From the NCBI GenBank assembly GCA_002390155.1, contig DGOS01000106.1, positions 1 to 16,571 on the forward strand: 16,571 nt of DNA, in the 5' to 3' direction. Within the stretch, counting starts at the first letter, position 1. Each line of letters begins with the position of its first letter. A model generated the notes under the pieces. That model saw only the letters and a list, made by a program, of their open reading frames with translations, did no database searches and was not told where the DNA came from. Positions 1-7,053 of this stretch are shown in pieces. Made by a program: the position numbers and the translations under genes. The stretch is from Hyphomicrobiaceae bacterium UBA4460 (GTDB lineage Bacteria > Pseudomonadota > Alphaproteobacteria > Rhizobiales > Methyloligellaceae).

Positions 1-523
1 CGAAGTCGGGATCGCCGCCGTCGAGAAGGACCTCGTAGTCGAGATCGCCGAGGCGCATCCCTTCGACGCCTAGTTCGAGATCGCGATAGTCGATGAGAAG
101 CGGCTTTGCCTTGGCGCGGGCAAGCGCCTCCTTCAGCACGGGCGCGAACTCCGTGTCCCCGATCAGCACCTTCGTCTCCGCATGGTCGAGCATGAAGGCG
201 ACGGCCTCAGCGTCGAGGCGCGTGTTGATCGAGTGAAGCACCGCCCCCACCATGGGCACACCGTAATGGGCTTCCAGCATGGCGGGCGAGTTGCACAGCA
301 TCACCGACACCGTGTCGCCTTCGCCGATGCCTCGGGCTTGAAGCGCGGAGGCAAGCCGGCGCGTGCGCGCATAAAATGTGCGGTAGTCGGTCCGCGCGCC
401 CCCATGCACGATCGCGGTGTGATCCGGATACACGGCGGCGGCGCGCTCCAGGAACACGAGCGGCGTCAACGGCTGGTAGTTCGCCGGGGTCTTCTTCAGA
501 CCAGCGTTGTAGGGATCGACCAT
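1..523 (-). CDS. Acyl-CoA synthetase (AMP-binding), N-terminal part only
   Basis: This is the first 174 codons of a gene that continues past the left edge. The product begins MVDPYNAGLKKTPANYQPLT and continues through the pattern LVFLERAAAVYPDHTAIVHG, then YRTFYARTRRLASALQARGI, then VSVMLCNSPAMLEAHYGVPM and GAVLHSINTRLD. This is the N-terminal lobe of the ANL superfamily of adenylate-forming ligases, closest in style to medium/long-chain fatty-acyl or 3-methylmercaptopropionyl-CoA ligases. Such enzymes activate a carboxylic acid with ATP and load it on CoA in the cytoplasm. The ATP-binding P-loop motif and the C-terminal catalytic lysine lie outside the window, so substrate cannot be judged. 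The ATG at 523 is the only start that fits; a GAGGAA lies rather far upstream. A weak promoter (TTGATT, 18 bp, TAGTGT on the minus strand, 581-552) could serve it, or it could be read through from the small gene 93 bp upstream. Confidence 0.9.
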   Translation of the reverse strand, partial: MVDPYNAGLKKTPANYQPLTPLVFLERAAAVYPDHTAIVHGGARTDYRTFYARTRRLASALQARGIGEGDTVSVMLCNSPAMLEAHYGVPMVGAVLHSINTRLDAEAVAFMLDHAETKVLIGDTEFAPVLKEALARAKAKPLLIDYRDLELGVEGMRLGDLDYEVLLDGGDPDF

Positions 524-616
524 GGGCTTGGCGGGCGCGTTTCCTCGATGCACACTAGCCAAGCAGGTGGTCTTGAATCAATTGCTGTTGCTCGCCCTTT
601 CGGGGCGGATGACCGG

Positions 617-706
617 CTAGCGGTGTGTGTAATAGGCCAATGTCACGGCAAACGCGCCGAACGCACCGACCACAGCCACCAAAAAGAGAATTTCGAACTC
701 GCTCAT
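617..706 (-). CDS. 29-residue single-span membrane protein (unannotated-size small ORF)
   Basis: The codons read MSEFEILFLVAVVGAFGAFA followed by VTLAYYTHR and a TAG stop. Residues 4-24 are one continuous hydrophobic helix, with an acidic N-terminus and a polar, His/Arg-ending C-terminus. It should be a one-pass inner-membrane microprotein. The start is backed by a very strong ribosome binding site, GGAGGGGGAGA, placed 4 nt before the ATG. No signal peptidase site is visible. I recall similar very short FEILFL-type proteins in Bradyrhizobium-like genomes, but no function can be named. By size and shape it resembles accessory subunits such as CydX or CcoQ, although it lacks their signature residues. 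It lies between trcR and the acyl-CoA synthetase on the same strand, and a FixK/FNR-like box lies 66 bp upstream of its start codon. Confidence 0.75.
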   Translation of the reverse strand: MSEFEILFLVAVVGAFGAFAVTLAYYTHR

Positions 707-771
707 AATGTCTCCCCCTCCATGCGCATTTTTTGGAAGGGGGAGGCTCGCCTCTGGCCGGGCGTCCAGCC

Positions 772-785
772 TTGATCGAGGTCAA
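772..785. promoter_or_regulatory. FNR/FixK-type binding site (anaerobox)
   Basis: TTGATCGAGGTCAA has the form TTGAT-N4-GTCAA, one base away from the palindromic TTGAT-N4-ATCAA consensus of the CRP/FNR family regulators FixK, FnrL and Fnr. Its centre is 72 bp before the start codon of the 29-residue membrane protein and it lies just beyond the trcR stop codon, so the small gene (and perhaps the acyl-CoA synthetase) is the natural target. For class II activation the transcript would start near 737, but no good -10 hexamer is visible there. Confidence 0.55.
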
Positions 786-807
786 ATCGGGGTGTGTCCC
801 CGCATTC

Positions 808-1662
808 TTACTCGGAAGGGGTGTCCTCTTCGGATTCGCCGCCCTCGGGCTTCAGCTCTTTCAGCTTGGCGAACACGGAGTCGGCGTCCGGCGCGGCCTC
901 TTCCTCGACCGGAGCGGCCATGGCGTCGCGGGCTTCCTTTGCCAGCGAGGCGGCCATGGCGTCTTCAGGCGTGGGTGGCGCTGGCGGCACTAGTAGCGGT
1001 GCCTCGGGCGGGCTTGCCGCCCCAGCATGGGCTTCCGCGGGCGTCATGGGAACGGCGGCGGCGGTCGTCTCCTCGGTAGGCAGGAGCGTGCCGGCCTTGG
1101 CAGCGGCCTTCTCGGCCTTCTTGCGCTCGCGCTCCAGCCGCGCCGCGGCCCGCTTCACGGCCGCATCGAGATCGATCTGTGAGCACAGCCCAAGCGTCAC
1201 CGGATCCTGCGCCACCAGATTGGGCGAATTCCAGTGGGTGCGCTCACGAATGGACAGGATGGTCGGCTTGGTGGTGCCCACCAGGCGCATGACCTGGCTG
1301 TCCTTCAGCTCGGGGTGGTTCCTCAAGAGCCACAGGATGGCGTTCGGACGGTCCTGGCGGCGCGACACGGGTGTGTAGCGCGGGCCCCGCTTGGTCTTGA
1401 CCTCGGGCACCTCGACCTTGGGCTCCAGAAGCACTAGCCGGTGCTTCGGGTCTTCCTCGGCCACCGCGATCTCATCGCGGGAGAGCTGGCCGGAGGAGAT
1501 GGGGTCCATGCCCTTGATGCCGTGGGCCACGTCGCCGTCGGCGATGCCCTTCACCTCAAGCACGTGCAGGCCGCAGAATTCGGCGATCTGATCGAAGGTG
1601 AGGGAAGTGTTGTCGACCAGCCAAACGGCGGTCGCCTTGGGCATCAAAGGGGTGCGGGTCAT
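808..1662 (-). CDS. trcR: DUF1013-family transcriptional cell-cycle regulator TrcR
   Basis: The 284-residue product opens with the family hallmark PLMPKATAVWLVDNTSLTFD, then QIAEFCGLHVLEVKGIADGD and the GIKGMDPI segment. This is the DUF1013/TrcR family, which is essentially restricted to Alphaproteobacteria and is reported in Caulobacter to track with RNA polymerase and support cell-cycle transcription. Two helix-turn-helix-like segments can be seen, at about residues 21-45 and 106-145 (NAILWLLRNHPELKD, then VMRLVGTTKPTILSIRERTH). Residues 165-190 are a charged Ala/Lys/Glu helix. The last 90 or so residues are a Pro/Ala/Glu-rich, probably disordered tail, which makes the protein longer than its conserved core. 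The start at 1662 is weakly supported by Shine-Dalgarno sequence; MPK at residue 7 is an alternative. It has its own promoter and a structured leader. Confidence 0.9.
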   Translation of the reverse strand: MTRTPLMPKATAVWLVDNTSLTFDQIAEFCGLHVLEVKGIADGDVAHGIKGMDPISSGQLSRDEIAVAEEDPKHRLVLLEPKVEVPEVKTKRGPRYTPVSRRQDRPNAILWLLRNHPELKDSQVMRLVGTTKPTILSIRERTHWNSPNLVAQDPVTLGLCSQIDLDAAVKRAAARLERERKKAEKAAAKAGTLLPTEETTAAAVPMTPAEAHAGAASPPEAPLLVPPAPPTPEDAMAASLAKEARDAMAAPVEEEAAPDADSVFAKLKELKPEGGESEEDTPSE

Positions 1663-1699
1663 GATGGGTTTTCAGCCTTGCTTAAAGGGGTAGCGCCGT

Positions 1700-1724
1700 C
1701 TCTCTCGCCCCCTCGGCGAAAGAG
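1700..1724 (-). promoter_or_regulatory. Strong hairpin in the trcR 5' leader
   Basis: Read on the minus strand, CTCTTTCGCC (1724-1715), a GAGGG loop and GGCGAGAGAG (1709-1700) form a 10-bp stem with one G-U pair. It begins about 24 nt after the predicted trcR transcription start and ends 37 nt before the start codon. No U-tract follows, so it is not an intrinsic terminator for asmA. It may stabilise the leader or take part in translational control. Confidence 0.5.
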
Positions 1725-1731
1725 CCAAATC

Positions 1732-1789
1732 AACCAATTGAGGGGAATGAGCCCTATATAGGGACACTCGCCCCCACAAGCAATTGGTT
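1732..1789. repeat. 9-bp inverted repeat flanking the trcR promoter
   Basis: AACCAATTG at 1732-1740 and its exact reverse complement CAATTGGTT at 1781-1789 are 49 bp apart start to start. The right arm overlaps the -35 hexamer and the left arm lies just downstream of the predicted transcription start. Between them is the 12-bp palindrome CCCTATATAGGG (1752-1763), which covers the -10 hexamer. The layout suits paired operators, but no known regulator consensus is matched. Confidence 0.45.
1755..1783 (-). promoter_or_regulatory. Sigma-70-type promoter of trcR
   Basis: On the minus strand TTGCTT (1783-1778) is followed after exactly 17 bp by TATATA (1760-1755). Transcription would start near 1748, giving a leader of about 85 nt before the trcR start codon. 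It lies 27 bp beyond the asmA stop codon, so trcR can be expressed apart from the upstream genes. Confidence 0.6.
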
Positions 1790-1809
1790 CTGGGAGCCGT
1801 CCTGGCCGA

Positions 1810-4551
1810 TCAACGGCGCCTCTGGCCGCCGAGAATGCCAAGGCCGAGCGGACCACCGCGCCGCGGCTTGGTGGTCGTGGCCTGGCCGCTCTGCGGCTTG
1901 GCATGCACCACGCGGCAGGGCACGCGCCCGGGCGTGCCGGCCCGGGGCTGTGTGATCGCACTCAGGAGGTTCAGGGGCGAGGCAAGTGTGCCGACGACCG
2001 CACCCGCCACGGGCGCCCCGCCGAGCGTCACTTTCGCGCTGGCGAGTTTGCCCTGGATGGAGAAGGGTTGCGCGGTCTTGATGAATTGCTTCCGTAGCGC
2101 TTGCGGCTTGAAGTGAAGATCGATGGTGTTCGCGCGGAAATCCACCGTGCCCACGCCGACCACTTGCACATTGTTCGTCTCGAGCACCAAGCCTCTTGTC
2201 GTACCGCGCCCGTTCTTGAAGGAGAAGGGCGCGACAACGCACACGAGCGGCGACTGACTGCCGCCAGCCGCGCCCGACAGGAGCCAGCCCGGCAGGCTCA
2301 TGCCCGTCAGGTCGATCAGGCGTGTGCCGATCGAGCCATTGCGCAGCGATGTCGTGAGCGAGCCGCTCAGCGTCCGGGGAATCTGCGCCTTGGTGTTGCC
2401 TGCGCCAGACAGATCGTAGGTCACGTTGAGCGCCCCGGAGACCGGATAGTTGACCTCCATCGCCTGGAGCACTTCGCCGATGCGCAAATTGTTGATGCTG
2501 CCCTTGAGCGCGAAGCTGTTCTGATTGTCTTTGGTGTCGATATTGCCGTTGGTGGAGGCTGTGCCGCCGAGATAGGTCATGTTCATGGGGTCGAGGCCGA
2601 TGACTCCAGCGCGGTAGGTCATGCGGCCTTCAATGTTGCTCGCATTGCCACCACCGCCGGCGATCGCGGCCACCTTTACCTGAAGGTCGACGAGCAAGGT
2701 CTCCCAGACCTCCGAATAGTCAATCACGTCAGCATCCGCGTCGTCGGCATTCTCCTGAAACACGGCGTTGATGGACGCGAGCTTCATGAGATCCGACAAA
2801 TGCAGCAGCTCGGTCGCGATGTTGCCATTGAGGACGGGCGCACGCTTTTCCGAGAGCGCCCCGGTCAGCGAACCTTCGAGCGTGGTTTGCCCGACAAGCA
2901 TGGTCCCGGCCATGACGATGTTCTCATCGCTTCGGGCTACGGTGCCGTCGAACTTGACCCGCCCCACGTCCTCAACTTCGCTTCCAAGCGCCGTAGCCAA
3001 CGGCTTGAACTTCTCAATGTCGAGGTGGGTCGCGAATGTGAGCTCATTGGCCTCCGGCAGGTCGTCGATCGCAAGGTCCACGCTGAGCTCGAGCAGGCTG
3101 CTGTCGGTGACCGTCGCCGACAGGCTCTCGATGCCGAGCGATCCGTCGGCATCGGAGATGGTCACGTCGCCAAAAAGGTGACCAAGCGCTTCGGCGCTCT
3201 CCTCGGCCGCGAGGTCGAAAAGGTCGGCCGTGAGGAAATCGATCTGCCCGTTGAGGCTGACGCCTTTGAACCCGATGATGTCTTTCACCGTGCCGGCGAC
3301 GCGCACGCTCGGGCGCTTGGGATCGCCGGCCAGGACCACGACGTCGTAGAGGCCGAGCCTGCCGTCGTCGGTCTTATAGAGACGTTCGGCGGTAATCGGC
3401 CCGATATCCCTGAACTTGGTCCGGATGGCGCTCGTGGTCACGCGGAAATCTCTTATGAGAACGCTGTCCCGCGACCCCTCGATGCGCCCTCGAAAGCCGG
3501 TGACGCCGATATCGTAGATCGGCCGTGCCTCGCCTTCCGGCAGCTGCTTCTTCGCGAACGCGCCCTTGAGCTTCAGCGCGAGGCCCGTGCCTTGCATGAG
3601 GTCTGCGATGTCGCCGGTCACTTCGTAAGTGTCCCCGGACTCGAATGCGAGCTTCAGCGCGAGCTCGCTGAGCGCAAGCTCATCCAGCGATCCTGCAAGC
3701 CGCCCCGAAAGCGCACCGGATCCATCAAGCTCGCCCTTGATATCGTAGACTGCGAGAGACCGGTTCAACTGCGGCGCCGATGCGGTCACCGTCATGTCGA
3801 CGGCATCGCTTTCCGTTCCGAAGAAGCTCGTGTCGAAGGCATAGTTGCCCGCGAAGGCAACCTTCAGGCCTGCATGGTTCACTGCAAACACGAACTTCCG
3901 CCGGTCTTCGTCCTCGCCCGGCGGATCGACATCGACTTCGAGCCTCCATGGCTCATCGTTGAACCGGCCCGTTCCCTCGACATCGACCCCGCCGTCGTCC
4001 GATGGGTGGCTCGCAATCTCATCGAAGACATAGTGGAGATCGAATCCGTTCTCCTCGTTGACATAGTCGACTTTCGCATCGCGCAAGACGAAGTCGCTCG
4101 CGAATGGCGAGCGGACGAAGTCGCCCACCGTCTCGGCCACGTTGATGCTGGCTTCGTCTGCGCCGCCTTCCGGAATCTCGATGGCCACGTCGAGCCCCTC
4201 GATCACGAGGGCGCGGAGTTGCACATCGGCGATAAACAACGGCATGAGCGGCACGTCGACCTTGATCGACTTGATCGATAACCGCTTGAGGTCCGGCGGG
4301 AGACTGCTCTCCACCGCCGCGATGTCTTCGATCCTCACGGTCGGCGCCCAGCCGGCGTCAATGTGGATGGGCCCGCGCACCTCAACGGTGGCGTCCATCG
4401 CTTCAGAGAGAAGCTTCTCGGTCATATTCCGGCGTAGCGGCTCGAAGGGCTCCGCGTAGAGCACCAAAAACGCGAACACTGGCACACAAAGGATCAACCC
4501 GCCGATGAAGAGGACTCGAAGGAAGAACCGAACTGAGGAATTGAGGTGCAT
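1810..4551 (-). CDS. AsmA-family inner-membrane-anchored envelope protein
   Basis: The product has 913 residues. Residues 9-32 form an N-terminal membrane anchor (FFLRVLFIGGLILCVPVFAF), followed by an AsmA-type N-terminal domain that starts with the pattern VEVRGPIHIDAGWAPTVRIE. A long periplasmic part, rich in short beta strands, follows, as in the repeating beta-groove proteins of the AsmA/YhdP/TamB group. The segment around DLSGAGNTKAQIPRTLSGSL to IDLTGMSLPGWLL is the AsmA C-terminal domain (AsmA_2). These proteins are implicated in phospholipid transport between the membranes and in outer-membrane assembly. The tail after the last domain (TQPRAGTPGRVPCRVVHAKP onward) is basic and Pro/Gly-rich, with no obvious role. 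The gene starts 26 bp after the quinone oxidoreductase stop codon, so the two are likely cotranscribed. Assignment to the family is firm; the lipid substrate is unknown. Confidence 0.88.
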   Translation of the reverse strand: MHLNSSVRFFLRVLFIGGLILCVPVFAFLVLYAEPFEPLRRNMTEKLLSEAMDATVEVRGPIHIDAGWAPTVRIEDIAAVESSLPPDLKRLSIKSIKVDVPLMPLFIADVQLRALVIEGLDVAIEIPEGGADEASINVAETVGDFVRSPFASDFVLRDAKVDYVNEENGFDLHYVFDEIASHPSDDGGVDVEGTGRFNDEPWRLEVDVDPPGEDEDRRKFVFAVNHAGLKVAFAGNYAFDTSFFGTESDAVDMTVTASAPQLNRSLAVYDIKGELDGSGALSGRLAGSLDELALSELALKLAFESGDTYEVTGDIADLMQGTGLALKLKGAFAKKQLPEGEARPIYDIGVTGFRGRIEGSRDSVLIRDFRVTTSAIRTKFRDIGPITAERLYKTDDGRLGLYDVVVLAGDPKRPSVRVAGTVKDIIGFKGVSLNGQIDFLTADLFDLAAEESAEALGHLFGDVTISDADGSLGIESLSATVTDSSLLELSVDLAIDDLPEANELTFATHLDIEKFKPLATALGSEVEDVGRVKFDGTVARSDENIVMAGTMLVGQTTLEGSLTGALSEKRAPVLNGNIATELLHLSDLMKLASINAVFQENADDADADVIDYSEVWETLLVDLQVKVAAIAGGGGNASNIEGRMTYRAGVIGLDPMNMTYLGGTASTNGNIDTKDNQNSFALKGSINNLRIGEVLQAMEVNYPVSGALNVTYDLSGAGNTKAQIPRTLSGSLTTSLRNGSIGTRLIDLTGMSLPGWLLSGAAGGSQSPLVCVVAPFSFKNGRGTTRGLVLETNNVQVVGVGTVDFRANTIDLHFKPQALRKQFIKTAQPFSIQGKLASAKVTLGGAPVAGAVVGTLASPLNLLSAITQPRAGTPGRVPCRVVHAKPQSGQATTTKPRRGGPLGLGILGGQRRR

Positions 4552-4577
4552 GGCCTGAAGACCTCGCTAGGGTGCGC

Positions 4578-5576
4578 TTACCCGGTCACTTCGAGGACGA
4601 TCTTGCCCACATGGCCGGGGTCGTCGATGCGCTTATGGGCGTCGGCCGCGTCGCTGAGCGGAAATGTGGAGTCGATCACTGGCTTGAAGTCGCCCACCGC
4701 GATCAGCGGCCACACGGTCTTCTCGATTGCCTCGGCCATGCGCGCTTTGGCCTTGGCGCCTTGCGCGCGCAGCGTCGAGCCGGTCAGGGTGAGTCGGCGC
4801 ATCATCAACCGCATCAGGTCGATCTCGACCTTGGAGCCCTTCAGGAAGGCGATCTGGACGATGTGGCCTTCGAGCGCCGCGGCCCGCAGGTTCCGCTCGA
4901 TATAGTCGCCGCCCACCATGTCGAGGATGACGTCGGCGCCGTGCTTCTCGGTGACCTTACGCACCACGTCGACGAAGTCTTCCTCGCGGTAGTTGATGGC
5001 GCGGACGGCGCCGAGCGCCTCGCAGGCCTTGGCCTTGGTATCGTCGCCAACCGTGACGATGACTTTTGCGCCGAGCGCGGTGGCCAGCTGGATGGCCGTG
5101 GTGCCGATGCCGCTGGCCCCGCCATGGACCAGGAGCCAATCGCCTTCCTCGAGGCCCCCACGCTCGAAGACATTGTGCCAGACGGTGAAGATCGTCTCCG
5201 GCAGCGCGGCAGCCTGAACCGCGGTCAGCCCATCGGGTGCTTTGAGCGTGGTCGTCTCCGGGGCGACGGCAAACTCGGCATAGCCGCCGCCATTGACCAG
5301 CGCGCAGACGAAGTCGCCCGGCTTGAAGCGGGTGACGGCCTCGCCGACCATGATCACGGGACCGGCGACTTCGAGCCCGAGAAGATCGGACGCGCCTTTG
5401 GGCGGCGGATAAAGGCCCTGGCGCTGGAGCACGTCCGGCCGGTTGATCCCGGCGGCCTCCACGGCGATCAGCACCTCGTCGGGAGCGGGCTTGGGCGCGG
5501 GCCGCATGGCCGGCACCAGAACCTCCGGGCCCCCGGCCTCGCGCGCTTCAATGACAGTCATGGTCTCTGGCAGCAT
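4578..5576 (-). CDS. NAD(P)H:quinone oxidoreductase, PIG3-type zinc-free MDR
   Basis: The 332-residue protein belongs to the medium-chain dehydrogenase/reductase superfamily, quinone oxidoreductase branch (PIG3-like, TIGR02824). Marks are AAGINRPDVLQRQGLYPPPK at residues 41-60, GLEVAGPV at 67-74, PGDFVCALVNGGGYAEF, and the nucleotide-binding motif HGGASGIGTTAIQLA at 151-165. The zinc-binding cysteines and histidines of alcohol dehydrogenases are absent. It should use NAD(P)H to reduce quinones or related electrophiles in the cytoplasm. The ATG at 5576 is preferred because GAGGAA stands 4 nt upstream; the internal Met at residue 6 is less well served. A possible -10 (CATAAT, 5626-5621) lies upstream with no clear -35. 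It is the first gene of a probable two-gene unit with asmA. The physiological substrate is not known. Confidence 0.9.
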   Translation of the reverse strand: MLPETMTVIEAREAGGPEVLVPAMRPAPKPAPDEVLIAVEAAGINRPDVLQRQGLYPPPKGASDLLGLEVAGPVIMVGEAVTRFKPGDFVCALVNGGGYAEFAVAPETTTLKAPDGLTAVQAAALPETIFTVWHNVFERGGLEEGDWLLVHGGASGIGTTAIQLATALGAKVIVTVGDDTKAKACEALGAVRAINYREEDFVDVVRKVTEKHGADVILDMVGGDYIERNLRAAALEGHIVQIAFLKGSKVEIDLMRLMMRRLTLTGSTLRAQGAKAKARMAEAIEKTVWPLIAVGDFKPVIDSTFPLSDAADAHKRIDDPGHVGKIVLEVTG

Positions 5577-5678
5577 TGGTTCCTCGCCGTCTCTTCAGTC
5601 CGCGGGCCATGGATAAAGGGATTATGGGCGAAAGGCCACGATGGTAGGGTGCGGCATCCTTTAAGGGACGGCCCGCCC

Positions 5679-5867
5679 ATGGACCTTGACGATCTCGCGC
5701 CAAAGGCGCCGAAAGGCGACACGCTCGGCCAAGACCTGAGCAAGCACTCCGTGGCGGAATTGGAGGCGCTGATCGATGCGCTCCGGGAAGAAATCGCGCG
5801 GGTGGAAGAGGCGCTGGGCGCCAAGCAATCCTCAAAAAACGCCGCGGAAGCCGCATTTAAGCGCTGA
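5679..5867 (+). CDS. DUF1192 family small coiled-coil protein
   Basis: The 62-residue product begins MDLDDLAPKAPKGDTLGQDL and continues SVAELEALIDALREEIARVE EALGAKQ. The first half matches the DUF1192 pattern (acidic start, PK..LGEDLS, then a leucine-heptad helix with SVEELEARIA-like sequence). The helix at residues 23-48 should be a short coiled coil. The family is found in Alphaproteobacteria and has no established function. The reading frame is open far upstream, over the oxidoreductase gene, but only the part after the ATG at 5679 resembles a protein family. It stands head-to-head with the oxidoreductase, 102 bp apart. The Shine-Dalgarno sequence is weak (AGGGA, rather distant). Confidence 0.85.
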   Translation: MDLDDLAPKAPKGDTLGQDLSKHSVAELEALIDALREEIARVEEALGAKQSSKNAAEAAFKR

Positions 5868-5911
5868 TTAAGTCCTGCACACCGATCCTTTAGGTAAATC
5901 AGGCCTTAGTC

Positions 5912-5943
5912 TTAACCGCTTATTAGGAGTTGCCGCGTAAAGT
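5912..5943 (+). promoter_or_regulatory. Possible CtrA-dependent promoter of the small RNA
   Basis: TTAACCGCTTATTAG (5912-5926) is TTAA-N7-TTAG, one base off the alphaproteobacterial CtrA box TTAA-N7-TTAA. Twelve bases on lies TAAAGT (5938-5943), a plausible -10. This puts the CtrA box over the -35 region, the usual position in CtrA-activated promoters. The start of transcription would be near 5950, immediately before the first hairpin of the candidate RNA. Confidence 0.4.
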
Positions 5944-5949
5944 CCTCGT

Positions 5950-6043
5950 TATCCAGTCCTCTGGATCTGAGTGGCCTGTTCCACTCTGTTTGACGCCTCC
6001 CTGTTAACTTCCTGAGCCGCCTTTTTTGGCGGCTCTCTTTTTG
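5950..6043 (+). ncRNA. Candidate trans-acting small RNA with three stem-loops
   Basis: About 94 nt contain three consecutive perfect hairpins. The first is ATCCAG-TCCT-CTGGAT (5951-5966), the second GAGTGG-CCTGTT-CCACTC (5969-5986), and the third GAGCCGCC-TTTTTT-GGCGGCTC (6014-6035), which runs into TCTTTTTG. The linker between the second and third (5987-6013) is predicted single-stranded and holds CGCCTCCC, an anti-Shine-Dalgarno-like seed; the first loop also carries UCCU. This is the architecture of regulatory RNAs of Hyphomicrobiales such as EcpR1 or the cuckoo RNAs, but I cannot establish membership in either. No credible reading frame lies in the segment. The alternative is that it is only the structured 3' end of the DUF1192 mRNA, which ends 80 bp earlier. 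Confidence 0.55.
6014..6043 (+). terminator. Rho-independent terminator
   Basis: An 8-bp perfect GC-rich stem, GAGCCGCC/GGCGGCTC, with a six-T loop is followed directly by TCTTTTTG. It ends transcription from DUF1192 and/or the candidate small RNA before DUF1465. It is the clearest intrinsic terminator in the window. Confidence 0.88.
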
Positions 6044-6160
6044 CCTGAATTCCTCGCTTTAACCTTGGTTACCAGAAGGCGACGACAAGTTCCGCCCATG
6101 GCATACTATGCCGCCCCATAAGGGGTGCCCCGAGAAGGGGCTGTTGACGGAGTGGGGCGA

Positions 6161-6706
6161 ATGGCGGGGAAGTCCAAGAACGACAGCACCGATGCCTATG
6201 AGGGCGTAACGGTCTCATTCGGCGCGAAATTCGCGCGATCGGACCAGTTCAAGACTGTCTTCCGCGAAGGTATGGCCTTGGTGGAGGCCGCGGCCGCTTA
6301 TCTGGACGGCGATGGCCGTAAAGAGGCCCGCAAGCTCAAGCCGCCCCATTCGCTGGCCTATGCAACGGAAAGTATGCGCCTGACGACGCGGCTGATGCAG
6401 CTGGCGTCTTGGCTCCTGATCCGCCGGGCCGTGAGCGAAGGCGAACTGACCCCGGAGCAGGCGGTCGAGGAACAGCGCAAGATCAAGCTCCCCGTGGCGG
6501 GCGCCGAGCAGCCGACCCGCGATTTCGAGGCGCTACCGGAGCGCCTGCGCGATCTCATCGAGCAGAGTATCAAGCTTCAGGAGCGGGTGGTTCGCCTCGA
6601 CCAGATGCTCGATTTCAACGAACAGACTGCTGAGGGCGAAACACATCACCCGCTCAGCTCGCAGCTCTCGGCGCTGCACGCGGCATTCGGCTCCGAGGCC
6701 GAGTAA
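6161..6706 (+). CDS. DUF1465 family protein
   Basis: The 181-residue product starts MAGKSKNDSTDAYEGVTVSF and carries the DUF1465 core: FARSDQFKTVFREGMALVEA, then AAYLDGDGRKEARKL, YATESMRLTTRLMQLASWLL and the terminal LSSQLSALHAAFG. It is predicted helical and cytoplasmic. The family is confined to Alphaproteobacteria and is uncharacterised. The ATG at 6161 is chosen over a GTG at 6125, because GGAG stands 8 nt before it and the family similarity starts just after. It follows the terminator at 6043, so it needs its own promoter in 6044-6150. That stretch has the inverted repeats TAACC-TT-GGTTA (about 6060-6071) and GGCATA-C-TATGCC (about 6101-6113), but no convincing -35/-10 pair. Its end is 6 bp from the convergent rpmE end. 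Confidence 0.85.
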   Translation: MAGKSKNDSTDAYEGVTVSFGAKFARSDQFKTVFREGMALVEAAAAYLDGDGRKEARKLKPPHSLAYATESMRLTTRLMQLASWLLIRRAVSEGELTPEQAVEEQRKIKLPVAGAEQPTRDFEALPERLRDLIEQSIKLQERVVRLDQMLDFNEQTAEGETHHPLSSQLSALHAAFGSEAE

Positions 6707-6712
6707 TCCAGC

Positions 6713-6934
6713 CTACTTCAAAAAGCCTTCGTACTTCTTCTTGAAGCGCGTCAGGCGGCCGCCGCGATCGATCAGGTGCTGCCCACCGCCGGTCCAGGCC
6801 GGGTGGGTCTTGGGATCGATGTCCAGCTTCAGCGAGTCGCCCTCGGCCCCATAGGTCGAGTAGGTGACGAATTCGCTGCCATCCGTCATGACCACCTTGA
6901 TCTGGTGGTACTCCGGGTGAATGTCTTTTTTCAT
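6713..6934 (-). CDS. rpmE: 50S ribosomal protein L31, zinc-free form
   Basis: The 73-residue product, [20 protein letters not shown] and onward to [16 protein letters not shown], is ribosomal protein L31. The usual KKDIHP start, the HPAWTGG segment (44-50) and GGR..RF near the C-terminus are all present. There is no cysteine at all, so this is the C-minus form that does not bind the structural zinc ion. That form is common in Alphaproteobacteria. The length is normal. The start codon is fixed by family alignment; the Shine-Dalgarno sequence is modest (AAGG well upstream). It is a single-gene unit, convergent with DUF1465 and divergent from the ABC transporter. Confidence 0.95.
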   Translation of the reverse strand: MKKDIHPEYHQIKVVMTDGSEFVTYSTYGAEGDSLKLDIDPKTHPAWTGGGQHLIDRGGRLTRFKKKYEGFLK

Positions 6935-7025
6935 GGCTCAAACCTTCATTGTCCGGCGCCGCCGATCGTCCTTGCCGAGGGCACCCCACGTCGCCTGATC
7001 GAATTCTGGCGGAATTGGCGTGAGC

Positions 7026-7053
7026 CTATAACGCGGAACCGGCGCTAGGGCAA
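7026..7053 (-). promoter_or_regulatory. Probable promoter of rpmE
   Basis: On the minus strand TTGCCC (7053-7048), a 16-bp spacer and TTATAG (7031-7026) resemble a sigma-70 promoter. The start would be near 7018, giving a leader of about 85 nt for L31. The remaining 7054-7189 separates it from the divergent ABC transporter; I see nothing further in it that can be named. Confidence 0.45.

Noticed and set aside
786..806. Possible terminator after trcR (CGGGG-ACACA-CCCCG on the minus strand).
   Set aside because: The stem is only five pairs and is followed by ATTTGAC rather than a U-tract.
2101..4281. A 726-residue open frame on the plus strand.
   Set aside because: It lies antisense to the AsmA gene, shows no family likeness, and is a by-product of high GC content on the complementary strand.
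4572..5678. Long upstream extension of the DUF1192 frame.
   Set aside because: It is antisense to the quinone oxidoreductase. Only the part from the ATG at 5679 has family character.
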